Positions 1 through 12,029 are shown, counted from the first letter of the stretch. The stretch is 64,000 nt of DNA from Lojkania enalia (GCA_010094045.1 ML986637.1:186001-250000); one strand, 5' to 3'. The notes: generated by a model not told the origin, from the letters alone. A program made the numbers and translations.

Positions 1-2145
1 CACAACACAGTGCATTTGCTTCGCCTTCTGACGGTATGTACGTGGACAACGATACCAGTCATCAGCGCCGTCCCCGGCGGTCTAGGGCGCGACTCGCGAG
101 CTCCGTTTGCCTGCTGAGGAGGATGCAAGAGGTTTCGTGTCTACTCATCAGTGCTCCCTGGCGCTCCGCGGCTGGCGATTTTATTTGCTGCCCCAGGAAT
201 TATTACCTCCACATACCCTGACGGCACTGTCAGCGTGATTTTGCAGCGTCCAACACGACCTTGTCGTGGAGCTGTGGGCTGAATCTGCGGGCAGCCCATG
301 GTCTGGCTCGATGCCTGCTTTCGTAAACGCCTGCAAAATTCTGTTCTTAATGAGCGTTTTTTCATTCCTGATTGTTGCTGTCATCAGCGCATCATGGCCC
401 AATGTACCATCAGCTGACACGTCCTCCGCGAACGTTTACGATTCGCAGCGTCGCTGAGCGCCTACATGGCTGCCCGATCCAGCGTCTTGTCCTCGCCGCT
501 GATGAGTCGGTCGCAGTCCTCCTCATACGTGGGTCCGGGAATGCTTCCGTCGCGTGTCGCCAGCCTAGCTGTCGCAGAAGCAGCGTGGACGATAGTTTGC
601 GCGGCGTCACTGAACAGAAAACAGTAAGCCCAACGGCTGTTTCAATGCCGGCTTTGCGCTAAGGTGGAGCAGCATACGTTGCGACGGTAAATCTGTGCTT
701 CTATTTACATAAGGCTGGAAGGTGCAGCAATTGGTCAGGGTGGCTTGCATTTCCCACGCGAGATTTGACAGATGAACAGGGGCATCAGAAGGGCTTGAGA
801 CGTCCAGTCTTCTTAGTGGCTTCTGGCCTCGAAACCGCGTGACGCCAGGCCGGCGGGTTTGCTCCATATGAATCTTCCGATGGGGGCGCTAGCATGAACG
901 CGTGTGTTAAATTCGAAGTCCCAAGCTGTCTCGGCGAGGAGGCATCCGAGAAGCAGCGTGCGGATGAGGCACTGGGGGGGGGGGGGGGTGTTGGGGTTTT
1001 GGGGGAAAGGTGAAGCGGCCCCTGTCGTCGCCGGGCTTCGAGGGATTCTGGAAGACAAGCCAGAAACGAATCGCTCGCGTCCAGGCGAGGCCAGGTGACC
1101 TAAAACCCGGCAACATGGGTCGAAATATCTCCGATTTGATCTCCTTTTCCACATTCAAAATGAACGTCACTCACCTCGCCTGGCACTTTGCTGACCACGT
1201 GAACTGGATCCGCCCTCACGTCCGGGCTTGAGGACAGCACTGGGATGGTACCAGTTTCACGTTGACGACTGGAGCCAGCACATTTCGAAGCGGAAAATGA
1301 GTTCCACAGCATATAATGGTAGTATGTAGCCTTGTCGGTGGACCAGCGCGGGTGCTCCGCAACATCAGATCCCGAGTTGCTTGCCCAATGTCTCGCGCGG
1401 AAGCGAAGGAAAGCGGGATCCACCCGCGTGGGAAGCTCTCGTCACTGACACCGCTTTATGATGGGTGACGTTCCCAATGGCGCCTTGAGCCGCCATGGAG
1501 AGCGAATTATCGTCGTGCTGACAGCCCAAGCCGTTACATCTGCGCATCTGACGCTGCTGTTCGCGCCTGACCGCAATAACGATGGACTGCCGTGCATGTG
1601 CATGTACGACTGCGCGACAGATCTTCCTGGATATTTTTGCTGCAGTGCTTACAGGCTTGCTCGCTGATTCCCATCAACCTGTTTCTGCGGGACGCCTTGC
1701 TGCGACGGAAGCTGGCTGTAGACCGGTCCAAGAGGGAAAGCGGGTCGGATCGACCATGTCTGGTGGGACAGATAATAGCCGCCTCCATGTGATAACTGAG
1801 ATTCTCCGTGTGCCTCTTCTGCATCTCGGAAATAGGGTTTGGGCGTGCGCACAAAGGGTAGATGCACCATTGCCATGTTGCCACGTCGTGGATATATCAG
1901 GCGGCTGAGTTTCTTCAGGGCCTGCATCCTGCTCGCGGCGTCCGGTGAGGAATGACGAGGTGAAGAGTTCCCACGGCGGAGAGAGGGAAGATTTGAGATG
2001 CGAGGGGCGTGGTGGAGGGCTGGGGACCTGGATCAGCATGGGATGGTACGGAAAGGGGCTAGTGCATTGCTCCTGTCCCAACCTAGCGCCAGCTTCCAGT
2101 GACCTCAAATGCTGGTCGCTCTATAGCACCACCAAGCCCAACGGT
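1..2145. other. intergenic region, no supported gene
   Basis: All reading frames here are short, overlap on both strands, and show no recognisable domain. The last few hundred bases are presumably the promoter and leader of the E2-variant gene that follows. A run of 15 G at 974-988 is the only conspicuous simple repeat. I see no RNA gene or transposon ends. Confidence 0.5.
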
Positions 2146-3369
2146 ATGCCTCTTCCCGACTCTCTACCCACTCTTCTGTCCTTTCGGAAGCAACGCCTGC
2201 TAGTTGAGTTGTATGTCGTGTGCGCAGGACAGCTCGCAGCTGGAATCTAACACCCCCCCCAACAGCGCTAGCCTGAGGGCCGCCCACCTCGATGGCGTTT
2301 TCGTGAGCATCACTCCGGGAGACCCTACGCTCTGGGTGGGCGTCGTTTTTGTACGAAAAGGTACTGCTCCTGCTGTGGGACTCGCCGGCGCCGTCCCGGT
2401 GCCTGAGATTCTCTGTGGCGCTGGCGTTCGACGGTTGAGTCCATTTGTTCGCAGCTCGCCATGAGGCTCGTCACATCGTTAGCATGTTCACAGTCCGCCA
2501 GGTCCTTATGCTCCCGCAATTCTGCGCTTTCAAATTTCTTTCCCACCCAGCTACCCTACTCTGCCTCCGCTCGTGACCTTCTCGACCGACGTCTTCCACC
2601 CACTGCTCACGCCACTCACGACGTACACGTATACGACCGGATCTTCAGACACCGATACCGTTAGTGCCACCGACGAGGAGCGGTTACCGCCAGGAGGATT
2701 TAGCCTGCGCCATGGGTTCCCGCAGTGGTTCGGCCGCGCTCGGAGGTCTGCTCCGAGCTCTCGCAATGTGAGCGGATCCGGCACGGCAAGCCCAGCGCGG
2801 AGTCAAACGCCTGTGCTGCTCGAATCTAAAGATGTTCCTACAGGGATCTCGGAGCCCAACATTTCTCCCGTGACAAGCAAAGACGCATCGATCATCAATG
2901 TGCTGGAATATATTCGTTCCACCTTCAGTGATGAGGCAGTCCTGGACTCCGTACCATTGGAGGCTGCCGCAAACCCAGGAGCATATCATGCTTGGCGCAC
3001 TTATCGTGCAGGTTCGCTGCAATCCCAGCGGTCGCCATCCCCGAGCTCGCCCATCTCCGATTCTCAGGCCAGTGCAACAGGAAGAGTGCCCGAAGGCTCC
3101 GCGCTCGGACGAAATCGCAGGCCAGGAGAGTGGAACTGGGAGGGCGTCTGGGAAGAACGAGTAAAGAAGGCAGTCCGAGCAAGTCTATCAGAGCCCGTAC
3201 TTTTCGGTGGAGGGACAGCTGGTGAAGACATTGTATGCTGTCAAGGCTCCCCCAAAGTCTATTGCTTCTAACCCCTTTGTAGATTCGTTTTCGTGATAGC
3301 GATGGCGAGGGCATGGAGAAGATGAAGAGCCAGTTACAAGATGCAGTGTCAAGACTTGCAGAAGCGTAA
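2146..3369 (+). CDS. E2-like ubiquitin-conjugating variant, FTS/AKTIP-like
   Basis: Four exons reconstructed by frame and splice signals: 2146-2210, 2266-2360, 2502-3232 and 3283-3369, giving 325 residues. The joined N-terminus reads as an E2/RWD fold: an N-terminal helix, then GVFVSITPGDPTLW, GVVFVRKGPYAP, RFQISFPPSYPTLPP and FSTDVFHPLL. Where a catalytic E2 has HPN followed by the active cysteine, this protein has HPLLTPLTTYTYTT (HP at about residues 86-87) and no cysteine, so it should not carry ubiquitin. A Ser/Pro-rich middle follows, then two helical stretches (INVLEYIRSTF and the last 28 residues). The closest family I recognise is AKTIP/FTS, an inactive E2 relative that in animals and Aspergillus belongs to the FTS-Hook-FHIP dynein adaptor complex. 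The family call rests on motif similarity recalled from memory; the loss of the cysteine is seen directly. Confidence 0.75.
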
Positions 3370-3972
3370 GATTGGCGATAGGTAATCGCATTGTCTTAAA
3401 ATTTCCTATTATTCGGTTAATCATCATGATACCCCTAAGTCTCTCTTTTCGTTCAAAGTTGATTGCAGTACAATTCCAGGCATTTACTACTTCCTTGGTA
3501 TTGTCATAATGGCTGAGTTGCAGCGTCCCTTTTTGCTTCTAGTCGTTTGGTATCGAGAGAGGAAATAACAATGACGATGCATGGTTCCCGGCTTTTGGTA
3601 TTTCGAGTGAGGAAATAACGGTAGAAAAGTCCTTTCCAACTCTCGCTTCGGTGCCGTCTAGTCTTGTTGTCTCCTTTCTATTTCGCTTTCCTCCTTCACC
3701 TACGCCCAAATATCCCATGTCCCAGGTGGATTCGAGATCCACGGGCTTATTTACATTCGCAATTTTATTTCTCGATCATCGTCTTGGAACCCAGGGGACT
3801 ATTGCCGAGCTTCAAGCGCCTGTGTTTGTTGAAAGGGGCTTCTAACACCATTGGGAGTACTAGAGGGTGTTGGAGTTGGGCTGCACAGAAAATTCGGCAT
3901 AGCAACGAGCAGTGAAAGCAAACGACGGTCATTGTTAAGACACGTGCCCCCTCCCCCCGCGTTGCGCTAGGC
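3370..3972. other. intergenic region with an imperfect direct repeat
   Basis: No gene is visible. Two roughly 24-base imperfect direct copies of TTGGTAT..CGAG.GAGGAAATAAC lie at about 3546-3569 and 3594-3619. The region otherwise serves as the 3' end of the E2 variant and the promoter of the vWA-like gene. Confidence 0.45.
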
Positions 3973-5879
3973 ATGGCGGCGATGGCGGCAAGTGACTTTC
4001 TCTCTCACTACACTGAACTCTTTCCTGCACCTCTCAATGTGGAGAAGAGGGCGTCGAGATCTACCTTCAGCCTCAAATCGCTACGAAAATTCAACCGGCG
4101 ACGTGGTCGGAGCAGCGAAACCTCGAGTGGATTCGAGGATCTCCTAGACCAAATCTCAGAGGATCTCTCAGTTCCGCCCATTAGCAGAGTCCCGGGCAGT
4201 GAGCCTTTGGTTGTTCGAAAGACGCGAGTCTCAACCACTACTTCAAATTTCACATTCTCGACTGTACCATCCTCGACTAGAAACGACGCGAGTCGCAGAG
4301 TATCAACACTAAGTAATATATCTATGTCCTCGACTTCATCGATGCCAATCATCTCAAAACTGTCTTCCCTCTTCGGGAGAGACAAGAAGCGTAGTCCAAC
4401 GCGTGCTGTGGCACCGGACCAGGCGGCACAACCGAACACGGTTCAATCAACCATTCCGACTCTCGAGGTATCTACAACTATTTTGCCGGAGATAAGTGTC
4501 CTGGAGTCCGATGAACCCTTCTGGGTGCAGGTCCAAGTTGAAGGCGTCTTGCACAACTCGATGAACCAATCACATGGTTCTATCGACGTGGTTTTGCTCA
4601 TCGACAATTTGTAAGTTGGGAAGCGAATAGCGTATGACCTTTGAAGGATATTAATATTTCTCAAAGCTACTACGTGACAGCCAATTACTTTCGACAAACA
4701 ATGGATGCGGCAAGCGCAATGATCAATCTTCTCGACCCACAGGACAGACTCGCCATGTACGCGACCAAGTGTACTCACCATGACCCTTCCGGAAGCCATT
4801 CGGAGCAATTGTTTTCCATGAAGCAGATGGATGAAGAGGCGAAGAAGATCTTTCGAGACCGTGCTGTTCCCGAGCTTTTAAGTTATGGAACACAAAGACG
4901 CTCACCACTTCGCGGCAATCCTTCGATGGAGCAAATCGTCACGGCTATTGCCCAATCTCTTCATGAATCAGACAAAGGAATTCACTTCATCATCCTATCC
5001 CCTGTCGTCAGTCCACTGCGCAAGGCCATCACTTGTCTCAAGACGTCCCACCCCAATCTCCAGATCCACCAGGTAAACCCAGGAGTCTTACCATACCACA
5101 AGAACCCAATCACCGAAGAAGAATTCCTCAGTGAAAGCTGGAGCGATCAGATTGGCGCCTATAACTACCTGACTCCTGAACCAGCCAAGGACGTCCTCGA
5201 GAAGATCCTCCAGCTCGCCCATGGCAGAAAGCCATGCGGCACCGTCACCGACCTCCACCTCCGCCTACAGCCCTGGGACGGTTGCAGCATCCTGGCCACC
5301 CAGGGCCAACTCAAGATCCCCCATCTCCGCCCCGGACAAGTCCATCGAGTCTTCGTCCAAGTCTCGGTGGCCAAGGATGTGACCACTACAGTCCCGTCCG
5401 AGGGCCTGGAGCCTGTCCTAGCATCTGCCATACGCCAGGATAGGGCTCCGGGCGAGTTCCTGAAGCGGGCAGAGGAGGCGGGGTCGGAGCTGGCCCTTGT
5501 GTTGGAGGTGGAGGCCCTCTGGCACACCGACCTCCACCCGCGACCCACGTACTGCGCGACGCATACGCCCCTGATTATCATCGCCAATCTGAGCCCGACT
5601 GTCCATTTCTCAGGCAAGAAAATGGACCGGGTCACGATCTTCGAAGGGCGTGTATACCAAGCAGTATTTGGGTTGCGGGTTGGAGGTGCCATGAGGGCCT
5701 TCACGGAGGTGAGGCGCTCAGCCTCGGAGGTCGTGGAGGAGTGGGCGAAAGCCATCCCCGCGGCCTTTGAGGCCGAGCTCCTGGAGCAGAGGCAGGCAGA
5801 GATGGATGAGAGGAGGGTGAGGGAGGGGAGGTTTTGCGAGGATGGCAGGGTGGTGCAGGTGGTGAGTAGGGGGTGGTAA
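3973..5879 (+). CDS. vWA-like domain hypothetical protein
   Basis: Two exons, 3973-4610 and 4667-5879, with a GTAAGT donor and a 56-nt intron, give 616 residues. The first 180 residues are basic and Ser/Thr-rich and probably disordered. From about residue 195 the sequence follows a von Willebrand A-like fold: a hydrophobic strand SIDVVLLIDN, a helix ANYFRQTMDAASAMINLL, the strand DRLAMYAT, and a later strand GIHFIILSPV. The usual metal-site motif DxSxS is degenerate (D-N-F-Y-Y across the splice junction), so metal binding is doubtful. The C-terminal 250 residues resemble a beta-rich domain that often follows vWA in fungal proteins of unknown function. It is convergent with the bleomycin hydrolase gene, only about 95 bp apart, with a 17-G run at 5885-5901 between the two stops. 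Function unknown. Confidence 0.75.
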
Positions 5880-5974
5880 AAAAAGGGGGGGGGGGGGGGG
5901 GTAGAAGCTGGCACAATGGGTTCTTCATTTCTTCTTTGTAATATATAGTTGAATTGTATTATATTGGAGACATT

Positions 5975-7623
5975 CTAGGCCAGGGCGCCCATAGGATCCC
6001 ACAGTTCCAGCATCTTCGGCTTCTGCTCTAGCACCTTGCGGATGGTGGAACTGACCACGGACGGATCAACAACGGCCTGGTAAACATACTCATCCATCCA
6101 CTCGTCGCTCATGACGAAGTATCCCTTGTCGCCCACGCTGTCGCTCCAGCTATTCTCCACCCTCCAGCGCACGCTCTGCCCGTCAATGACGTGCACGGCC
6201 GTCAGCACCATAGCATGCGTCATCTGGCTCTCTCCTGTCATCAACCTCTCCGCCTTCTTCATGCCCAGTTTGATGTTGAAACCCAGCTCGTACTCAAACA
6301 AGCCGGTATCCATGATGCCCTTGTTGGAATCAGAGAACTTGCCAACGTCGGAGCCGAAGAAGACGGGCATGCCGCGCTGCAGCATGGTGATGCAGGCGCG
6401 CTTTATGGTGGCCATGTCCACGTTGACATAGGTCACGGGGCGGCCCTCGAAGACGTTGCCAAGGCGCTTGACGGAGAGGAGGCGGTTGTAGGCATTGCGG
6501 GGGTCGTTGACGAGGGAGAAGAGGGCGTTGACGTTGGTCCCTGAGAGGGCGCGCAGGGTGCGGGTGTCGGAGAGCTCCTTTGCGAAGGCGATGGGGCGCG
6601 TCTTCACGCTGTGGAAGACCCCGTCCGAGTCGTAGAAGTCCCAGGTAAACGGCTTGTCGGGCGCGGGGGGAGGACCCAGCATCAAGGTTAGGATGAGGTG
6701 GATCTCCCGGAGCATTTTCTCCTTTTCGAAGGATAGGATGGCGGGGGTGGTGCTGGAGCAGGAGGCGAGGGATCGGAGGCGGATGGCGTCTTCGCGGAGC
6801 TTGGTTGTGATTAGGCGGTCCATGACAGAGGAGTTCATGGCGTTGTAGGAGTCGGGATAGAGGGTTTGGGGCACGAGGCCGTACTTGGATACCAGGTTCG
6901 CGACCATGTCCCATTGGCCGCCGTCGCCGACCGGGCTGGCGAGGAGAGCCTGGACGAGCCGGCTGTCAATGTCCTCGGAGAACGTGTCGAGGATGTTCTC
7001 GAGGAAGTAGTTGGCTTTTTCGATCTTGTCCCAGTAGAAGAGATAGGCTTGGGAGAGCTGGAAGGAGGACAGATGGTACTTCTTCATGATAGCAATCCTA
7101 AAGACATTGGTTGAGGCGAAGAGCCAGCATCGGCCTGAGGAGGCCTGGTTGGTGACGGGTGAGCCCTCGGTCGGAATCTTGATGTTGAAGTTGTGGATGT
7201 CGGCAATAGTGGTTGCACGGGAGGACAGCACTGCGTTCGCATTGTTCGAGCTGAGCGCCGCCAGTGCCAGGCGATTCTGTGTGAATATGTTGGCACGTGT
7301 GGCCGGATGCTAGTGTCGATCGAGTTGTCTACGCACCTTGGGATCCTGCATGAGCTCCTTCTCCCATTCTTTGATCGCGGCTGCAGACACATCTTGCTTG
7401 TGAGGAATCTCAGAGGCGTTCTTGGGGCCTTTGCTGATTTAGTTCACGCTCTAAGCGCTGTATTGAGCGAGCGAAACATACGGGCTTCTCCTCCGACGTG
7501 GACGTAGTCATCCTTCTCGTCAAACGGCTTATCGTTGCTCATGTGGAGAGCTTGCAGGCGCTCCAGCAGCTGCTCTCGGATATCCGCCTCGGCAGCGGAA
7601 GGCTTGGTGTTGATGGAGCCCAT
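5975..7623 (-). CDS. LAP3: bleomycin hydrolase / cysteine aminopeptidase (C1B)
   Basis: Three exons on the minus strand (7623-7482, 7428-7337, 7276-5975) give 511 residues, normal for peptidase family C1B. The papain-type catalytic triad is visible: Cys128 in NQASSGRCWLFA, His432 in MTHAMVLTAV, and Asn453 in RVENSWS. The protein ends in LWDPMGALA, the conserved C-terminal arm that sits in the active site and makes the yeast enzyme act as an aminopeptidase after self-processing. It is expected to be a cytosolic hexamer that degrades peptides and hydrolyses homocysteine thiolactone and bleomycin. I chose the start at 7623 (MGSINTKPS). The frame stays open upstream to 7848, and a Met at about 7734 would add a hydrophobic basic leader of about 37 residues, which could give a mitochondrial form as known for yeast Lap3. 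Confidence 0.93.
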
Positions 7624-8377
7624 GGCGTTGCCGGCGAGCAGAGGGAGCGAGAACGCTTGAAGTACTGGAGCAAGGAAGAAGCAATGAATATGGCGTAGTG
7701 AAAAGGTGGCCGGCAGCCAAATGGCCGTCCCCATCATGGTGCACACCCTCCCAGGCTGTTGGCTTACCTTATCGGCAACCGACAATGCCAGGGTCCAGCA
7801 CTCCAGAGGCGCTCGACGTGGATCCGTGGCTGGAGGCGGCCTTGCCAATCATCTGCCAGCACCGGCGCCTGCACCAGCCTCAGGCGCCCAGCCCCAGGAA
7901 CGCTCGGGGCATCAGGGGTAAGCACCGAATCTGATGATGTTGGAGCCTTGTGGCCGGGGGCCCATCCTCAGGTCGTCAGCGTCAACGGCCCATTCCTGAC
8001 CGTGGGACGCGGCAACTGTGCGCGACAATGGTGCAGCGCATATGCGAGACGCATCTACGACATGTGAATGCGCCTACTCAACTCACGGCCAACCGGGCTG
8101 CGAGGTACACACTACGCTTGGCAATGACTGCGCCATGCTGAGCATCGTTTTCGTACCAGGTAAACCGCGTTTCAAGAGTTTCGGTGGACCGGCGCCGCTT
8201 CTACGCCTCCTCCTTGGGTGTCTTGGACACTTTTTAAATAGCCAAAATCTCTATCGCCGCGCACACCAGAGTCCCTCACCCACTCCTCTTCATCCAACCC
8301 TGCTTTGTGCTGTCCTGCAACCCTCCTCGCTCAACACCTAGCCATTCTCGGTCTCAGCACCAAAACTCCACTCCAAC
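7624..8377. other. divergent promoter region
   Basis: This is the shared upstream region of the bleomycin hydrolase gene (minus) and the small membrane-protein gene (plus). An open frame continues upstream of the hydrolase start to 7848 and may be an alternative N-terminus. A CT-rich leader (about 8260-8377) precedes the plus-strand start. No other gene is supported. Confidence 0.45.
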
Positions 8378-9151
8378 ATGGCCAACGCAAACGTCAACTG
8401 GAAGAAGCGCATTCTGGTGCCTCTGTGGGTCATTAGGATTCTGCTGATGCTCCTCGTCATCGTCATTTATGCCCTTGCCCTGGGTGTAGTCGCACGCGAC
8501 AACGACGAATACACCAAGCCAGCCATTGGGTAAGGTGCCCGTCGCCTCCTGCACGGCTTCCTCCATCACTAACTATAAATCTCCAGCGTGGTCGTCATCT
8601 TCATGCTCATGATCGTTGCCGTTCTTCTCATGGACGTCCTCGCAATTGTCCTCTTCCTTCGCGATGCCCTCAAGCCCAAGACCTTCCTCATTCTGAACGT
8701 CGTGCAAACGAGCTTCTGGGCCGGTGTCCTGCTCCTAGACATCGTCGCCATCGCAAAGGACAGCGAAGGACGGAAATATGCCTATGGCATCGCGTTCACA
8801 GTCTTCGTTTTGTAGGTTTCCCTGGCGTCCAGCACAGGGCTTCTATTTCTGACCAGCCTCAGCCTCACCTTTGTTGCCCTCCTCATCTACGCAAGCGTCC
8901 AGTTCCACCGAGTGCGAAAGCAAGCACAGCGAGGCCACTACGCCCCCACACTCAACCCAGGCATGCCGGCCCCGGGATACCATCCGCCCTCCTACGGAAA
9001 CGTCCCGTACCCTCAACAACAAGGAACCGTATACTACTCGCAGTCTGGCCACTCGGTTGAGCTCAGCAGTACTCATACTCCATATCAAAGCCAGGGACCT
9101 GCCGCGGACTACTATAACGGACAAGGCGTTAAGCCTGCACAGATGGTGTAA
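8378..9151 (+). CDS. small four-transmembrane protein (MARVEL-like)
   Basis: Three exons, 8378-8529, 8587-8811 and 8857-9151, give 223 residues. Four hydrophobic segments are clear: ILLMLLVIVIYALALGVV (about 20-40), VVVIFMLMIVAVLLMDVLAIV (about 51-72), FLILNVVQTSFWAGVLLLDIV (about 82-103), and the segment split across the last junction, AFTVFVLFLSLTFVALLIYAS (about 117-138). The tail is cytosolic-looking, rich in Pro, Tyr and Gln (GYHPPSYGN, YPQQQGTVYY). Four short helices with a Tyr/Pro-rich tail resemble fungal MARVEL-domain proteins, but I see no diagnostic motif, so the family name is inference. Introns are 57 and 45 nt. Confidence 0.75.
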
Positions 9152-10834
9152 TGTGCAGGGCGTAATTTGCCGGTGTCAGGGGGTGTGTTTTTATACTGCA
9201 AGAGAGCAAGCATAATGCCTATCACGCTAGTTTATAGGGTTTTATGAACGACAGTAATGAAGATACCAAAAATTGAATGTATTTCATATTCATAATCCAG
9301 AATATTTTCTGGTTTCGGAAGCAATACAATGTCTCTCAAAAGGCTTCAAGCTACTCTGCCTGCAATAGCAAGGGTAATAATATTCTACCTAGAATGCTAA
9401 ATTTGGGATTTTCAGAAACAATGATCAAGCTATAGGGATTCGCTCGGGCTCGCCCATTTCTATGCGCCCTTTCCATCCTTTTTCAACTTCCTCAAAATCT
9501 CAACACTTACAAATCAGTCGCTAGATCCAATGCCCTTTCGATTTCCTTTCGTTAGTACCATTTATTAGCTACAGTACGCCCAACCTCACTACCCACAACA
9601 CTACACCTCATGCGCCCATCCTCCGCGCGAAACACAGCTTCACTACGCCACATCCCACAATCTCAAGATCATCACTCGCCTACTCGGGATGCCATCAAGC
9701 CCTTTCACCACACGAACCAATCGTAGGGATTTTCTGTTGTGGCGTCTTCTGTATTGCTCTTTATTTTTCGGCTGAGAGCGTGCGGTTGTGAGTAGCGGTT
9801 CGCCTTTGTATTGATTTATTTTAGTTTACGGACATATGCATATATCTTAGGTATGTGCGGGTGTTTCTGGGTGGGGGGAGATGAAGATGAACGGGTGCCG
9901 ACGTTTGGGGCTGTCTTGGTAGGTAATTTCCCCCCCACCCCCAAAAATGTTTGTAGGAAACGTAACTTGAACTGCGAACACGGATTCTGGGTGATAAAAT
10001 GAGTTGCTTGGAAAACTATCTGCGATGTGTTTGTCTTCATCTAGTGTACGAGTTTTTTTTTTTAGATGTTTTATCTCATGTTGTTGTTTTCATCTCATTC
10101 TTAGGCCTTGGATCTGTCTTGTAACCATCCTATGCGGTATCAGCAAAGTGTTCTGATGACTATCAATATAAAAGACCCTATCGCCCACACGAAAATCGTA
10201 CGATTCGCCTCGCTCACATATTCGTCTTCAACTAACACTCTTTCCTATCACCATCTATTGAACGCGTCCAGTCACAAATTCTCCGCCGCCGGCAAGGGAA
10301 TCTGTTTCTGGATTGTAAAACGCTTATCTGATCGACACTCTCTCCTGTATTCGTCTACGTCGATCTCCATATTCGGTGACGAAGACTTCCGTTTCAAGAC
10401 GACGTGCACAGAACGGGAAAGACGCGTATTGGTGTATTGGTGGTGTCGAGTATCACTGCCTTTGACGCTCTATCGTAGATTTTTGAGCTGTGTGCTAGGG
10501 CTTGGCCATGAACAGAGCTGAGGCACAAGTTCGAGAGCGAGAGTACGGTTCGAGTTGATCGACGGGTCTACCGTGGGATATTGTACTAGAAATGTTATTC
10601 CGAGCGCGGGAAGGCGCGGGCAACGGGCTAAGGAAGTGAATATGCCTCACCGACGTGCAGGACGTCTCAGACGCAGTCGAAGAAGTACAAATAGCTCGGG
10701 ATTCTCCAGCAGAGAAATTTCCAAGTTAACATCTCAACCCCTTCTACCGATTTCCCACTGCTGCTCGCCCATCTTTCAATATCATCAGACTCCTCAGTTA
10801 CTCGTGACTGGAATACAAACATAAACCAAGCAAA
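9152..10834. other. long intergenic region, probable hydrophobin promoter
   Basis: No domain-bearing reading frame. The first half is AT-rich with no visible feature. A TATAAAAG sequence lies at 10167-10174, followed by CT-rich, AAC-containing sequence typical of a fungal transcript leader (about 10200-10260). A second leader-like stretch, pyrimidine-rich and ending AAACATAAACCAAGCAAA, lies just before the hydrophobin start. The 137-codon frame at 10108-10521 lacks any coding signature. Confidence 0.4.
10167..10174 (+). promoter_or_regulatory. TATA-like element far upstream of hydrophobin
   Basis: TATAAAAG, followed 40-60 bases later by CT-rich leader-like sequence. If it drives the hydrophobin gene, the leader would be about 600 nt and might contain an intron; otherwise it drives a non-coding transcript. 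The match is seen directly; the role is inferred. Confidence 0.3.
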
Positions 10835-11300
10835 ATGCAGTTCTCCATCCTCCTCTCCTCCATCCTATCCCTTGCCTCCGCCGCCGCCATCAGCGAGCGT
10901 TCCCCTACCAAGGTTTCCGGCCGCGACGCCGGAAGACTCGTTCAGCGCGATGGCCCCTGCAGCGAGCTTTACGCGCCGCTTTGCTGCCAGCTCGATGTCA
11001 GCGGCGTTGCGAATTTAAACTGTGAGAGTGGTGTGTACTCCCCCTTTCCTCTCCCTTAGAATTCCATCCCATTCCATCTGTTATCTGTTCTTTTATGACT
11101 TAGTGCGTGATCAAGCATCACACAAATCTCTGTTCTACCAGAGTATGTCCGTTGGTTTGGGGGAGAGATGTTGATGTCTTTTAGTCGGCGACGTGGAGAC
11201 CACAGAGGAGTTTGAAGCGATTTGTGCCGAGACGGGGCTTACAGCCGAGTGCTGTGTACTTGCTGTCGGGAGTGATGGGTTGGTTTGCACTGCTGCTTAA
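10835..11300 (+). CDS. class II hydrophobin
   Basis: Two exons, 10835-11030 and 11185-11300, give 103 residues. Residues 1-18 are a signal peptide (FSILLSSILSLASAAA). The eight cysteines fall at 42, 50, 51, 63, 79, 88, 89 and 100, giving spacing C-X7-CC-X11-C-X15-C-X8-CC-X10-C. This is the class II hydrophobin pattern, with the typical LYAPLCCQLDVSGVANLNC and FEAICAETGLTAECCVL contexts. Class II hydrophobins are secreted amphipathic proteins that self-assemble at air-water and wall surfaces. The 154-nt intron lies after the fourth cysteine, but it contains an internal AG/GT pair, so a tiny extra exon or alternative splicing is possible; the C4-C5 loop is already near normal length. Confidence 0.93.
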
Positions 11301-12029
11301 ATGCGTAGTATTCGCAACTAAAACAACCTTGCTTGGACTCAGATAGGGGACTTGGAGGCTACAGTGGTGTCTGGTAGTGGGTCTATGGACTCAGTATGGA
11401 TGAGGTTGGAATTTTCATTCAATTGTAAATATTTCTTTTGTTGTAGAGATGGGATATATGCACTGTAGTGACGCTGGGGTAATGGGTGTGATTGGAAGGA
11501 TGGACTTGGCATTCGACTGTAACTCTTTTTTTTTTTTTTTTTTTTTTTTAAGTTATTAGGGTCGGAATTTAGTTCGGCCACATATACTGAATTTGTGGTG
11601 ATATCTACCTTGATGATCACGCTTCGATGAGCTTCTGCGACTTTGAAACCTATCGAAACCCTGTAATACATGACCGAACAAACTTCCAATTAGTCGAACC
11701 ACTTTGCAAATACAACCTGGAAAGCACCAACCTAATCACGAAGATGAGTCGCCTCATGCCGCTTCATAGCGTCAGCACAACCGTCAAAATGGCCATGATT
11801 TAGTGGTAGTTTGCTTTCATTGGATTCCGTTGTAGAAAAAAAAAAAAAAAAACGCTAGCTCCAAATCGCAGATATGACCGCCATGCAAGCGCAATGCTCC
11901 TATCAGTACGCCGTGAAAATATCCCATGACAAAAGACTTACCCACGAGAACGCCTCTCCTTCGTGTACCTGCGGTCTTTATCCTCACTCTGAGATCTTTG
12001 TCATCATGCGCGTAACTCTATCCACTGCA
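11301..12029. other. convergent intergenic region with long T and A runs
   Basis: The 3' flanks of the hydrophobin and the Ubc7-type gene meet here. A 24-base T run lies at about 11526-11549 and an A run of about 17 at 11835-11851. No gene or RNA is recognisable. Confidence 0.5.

Noticed and set aside
1674..2108. 144-codon minus-strand frame near the start of the window
   Set aside because: Overlaps other frames of equal quality, with no recognisable content.
5165..5914. 249-codon antisense frame over the vWA-like gene
   Set aside because: Shadow of a GC-rich third-position coding strand; Pro/Ser/Arg-rich, no domain.
6330..6914. 194-codon frame inside the bleomycin hydrolase exon
   Set aside because: Out-of-frame shadow made of Pro, His and Arg; the real frame carries the catalytic residues.
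10108..10521. 137-codon open frame upstream of the hydrophobin
   Set aside because: No domain, no codon pattern or splice context, and it overlaps the likely promoter and leader.
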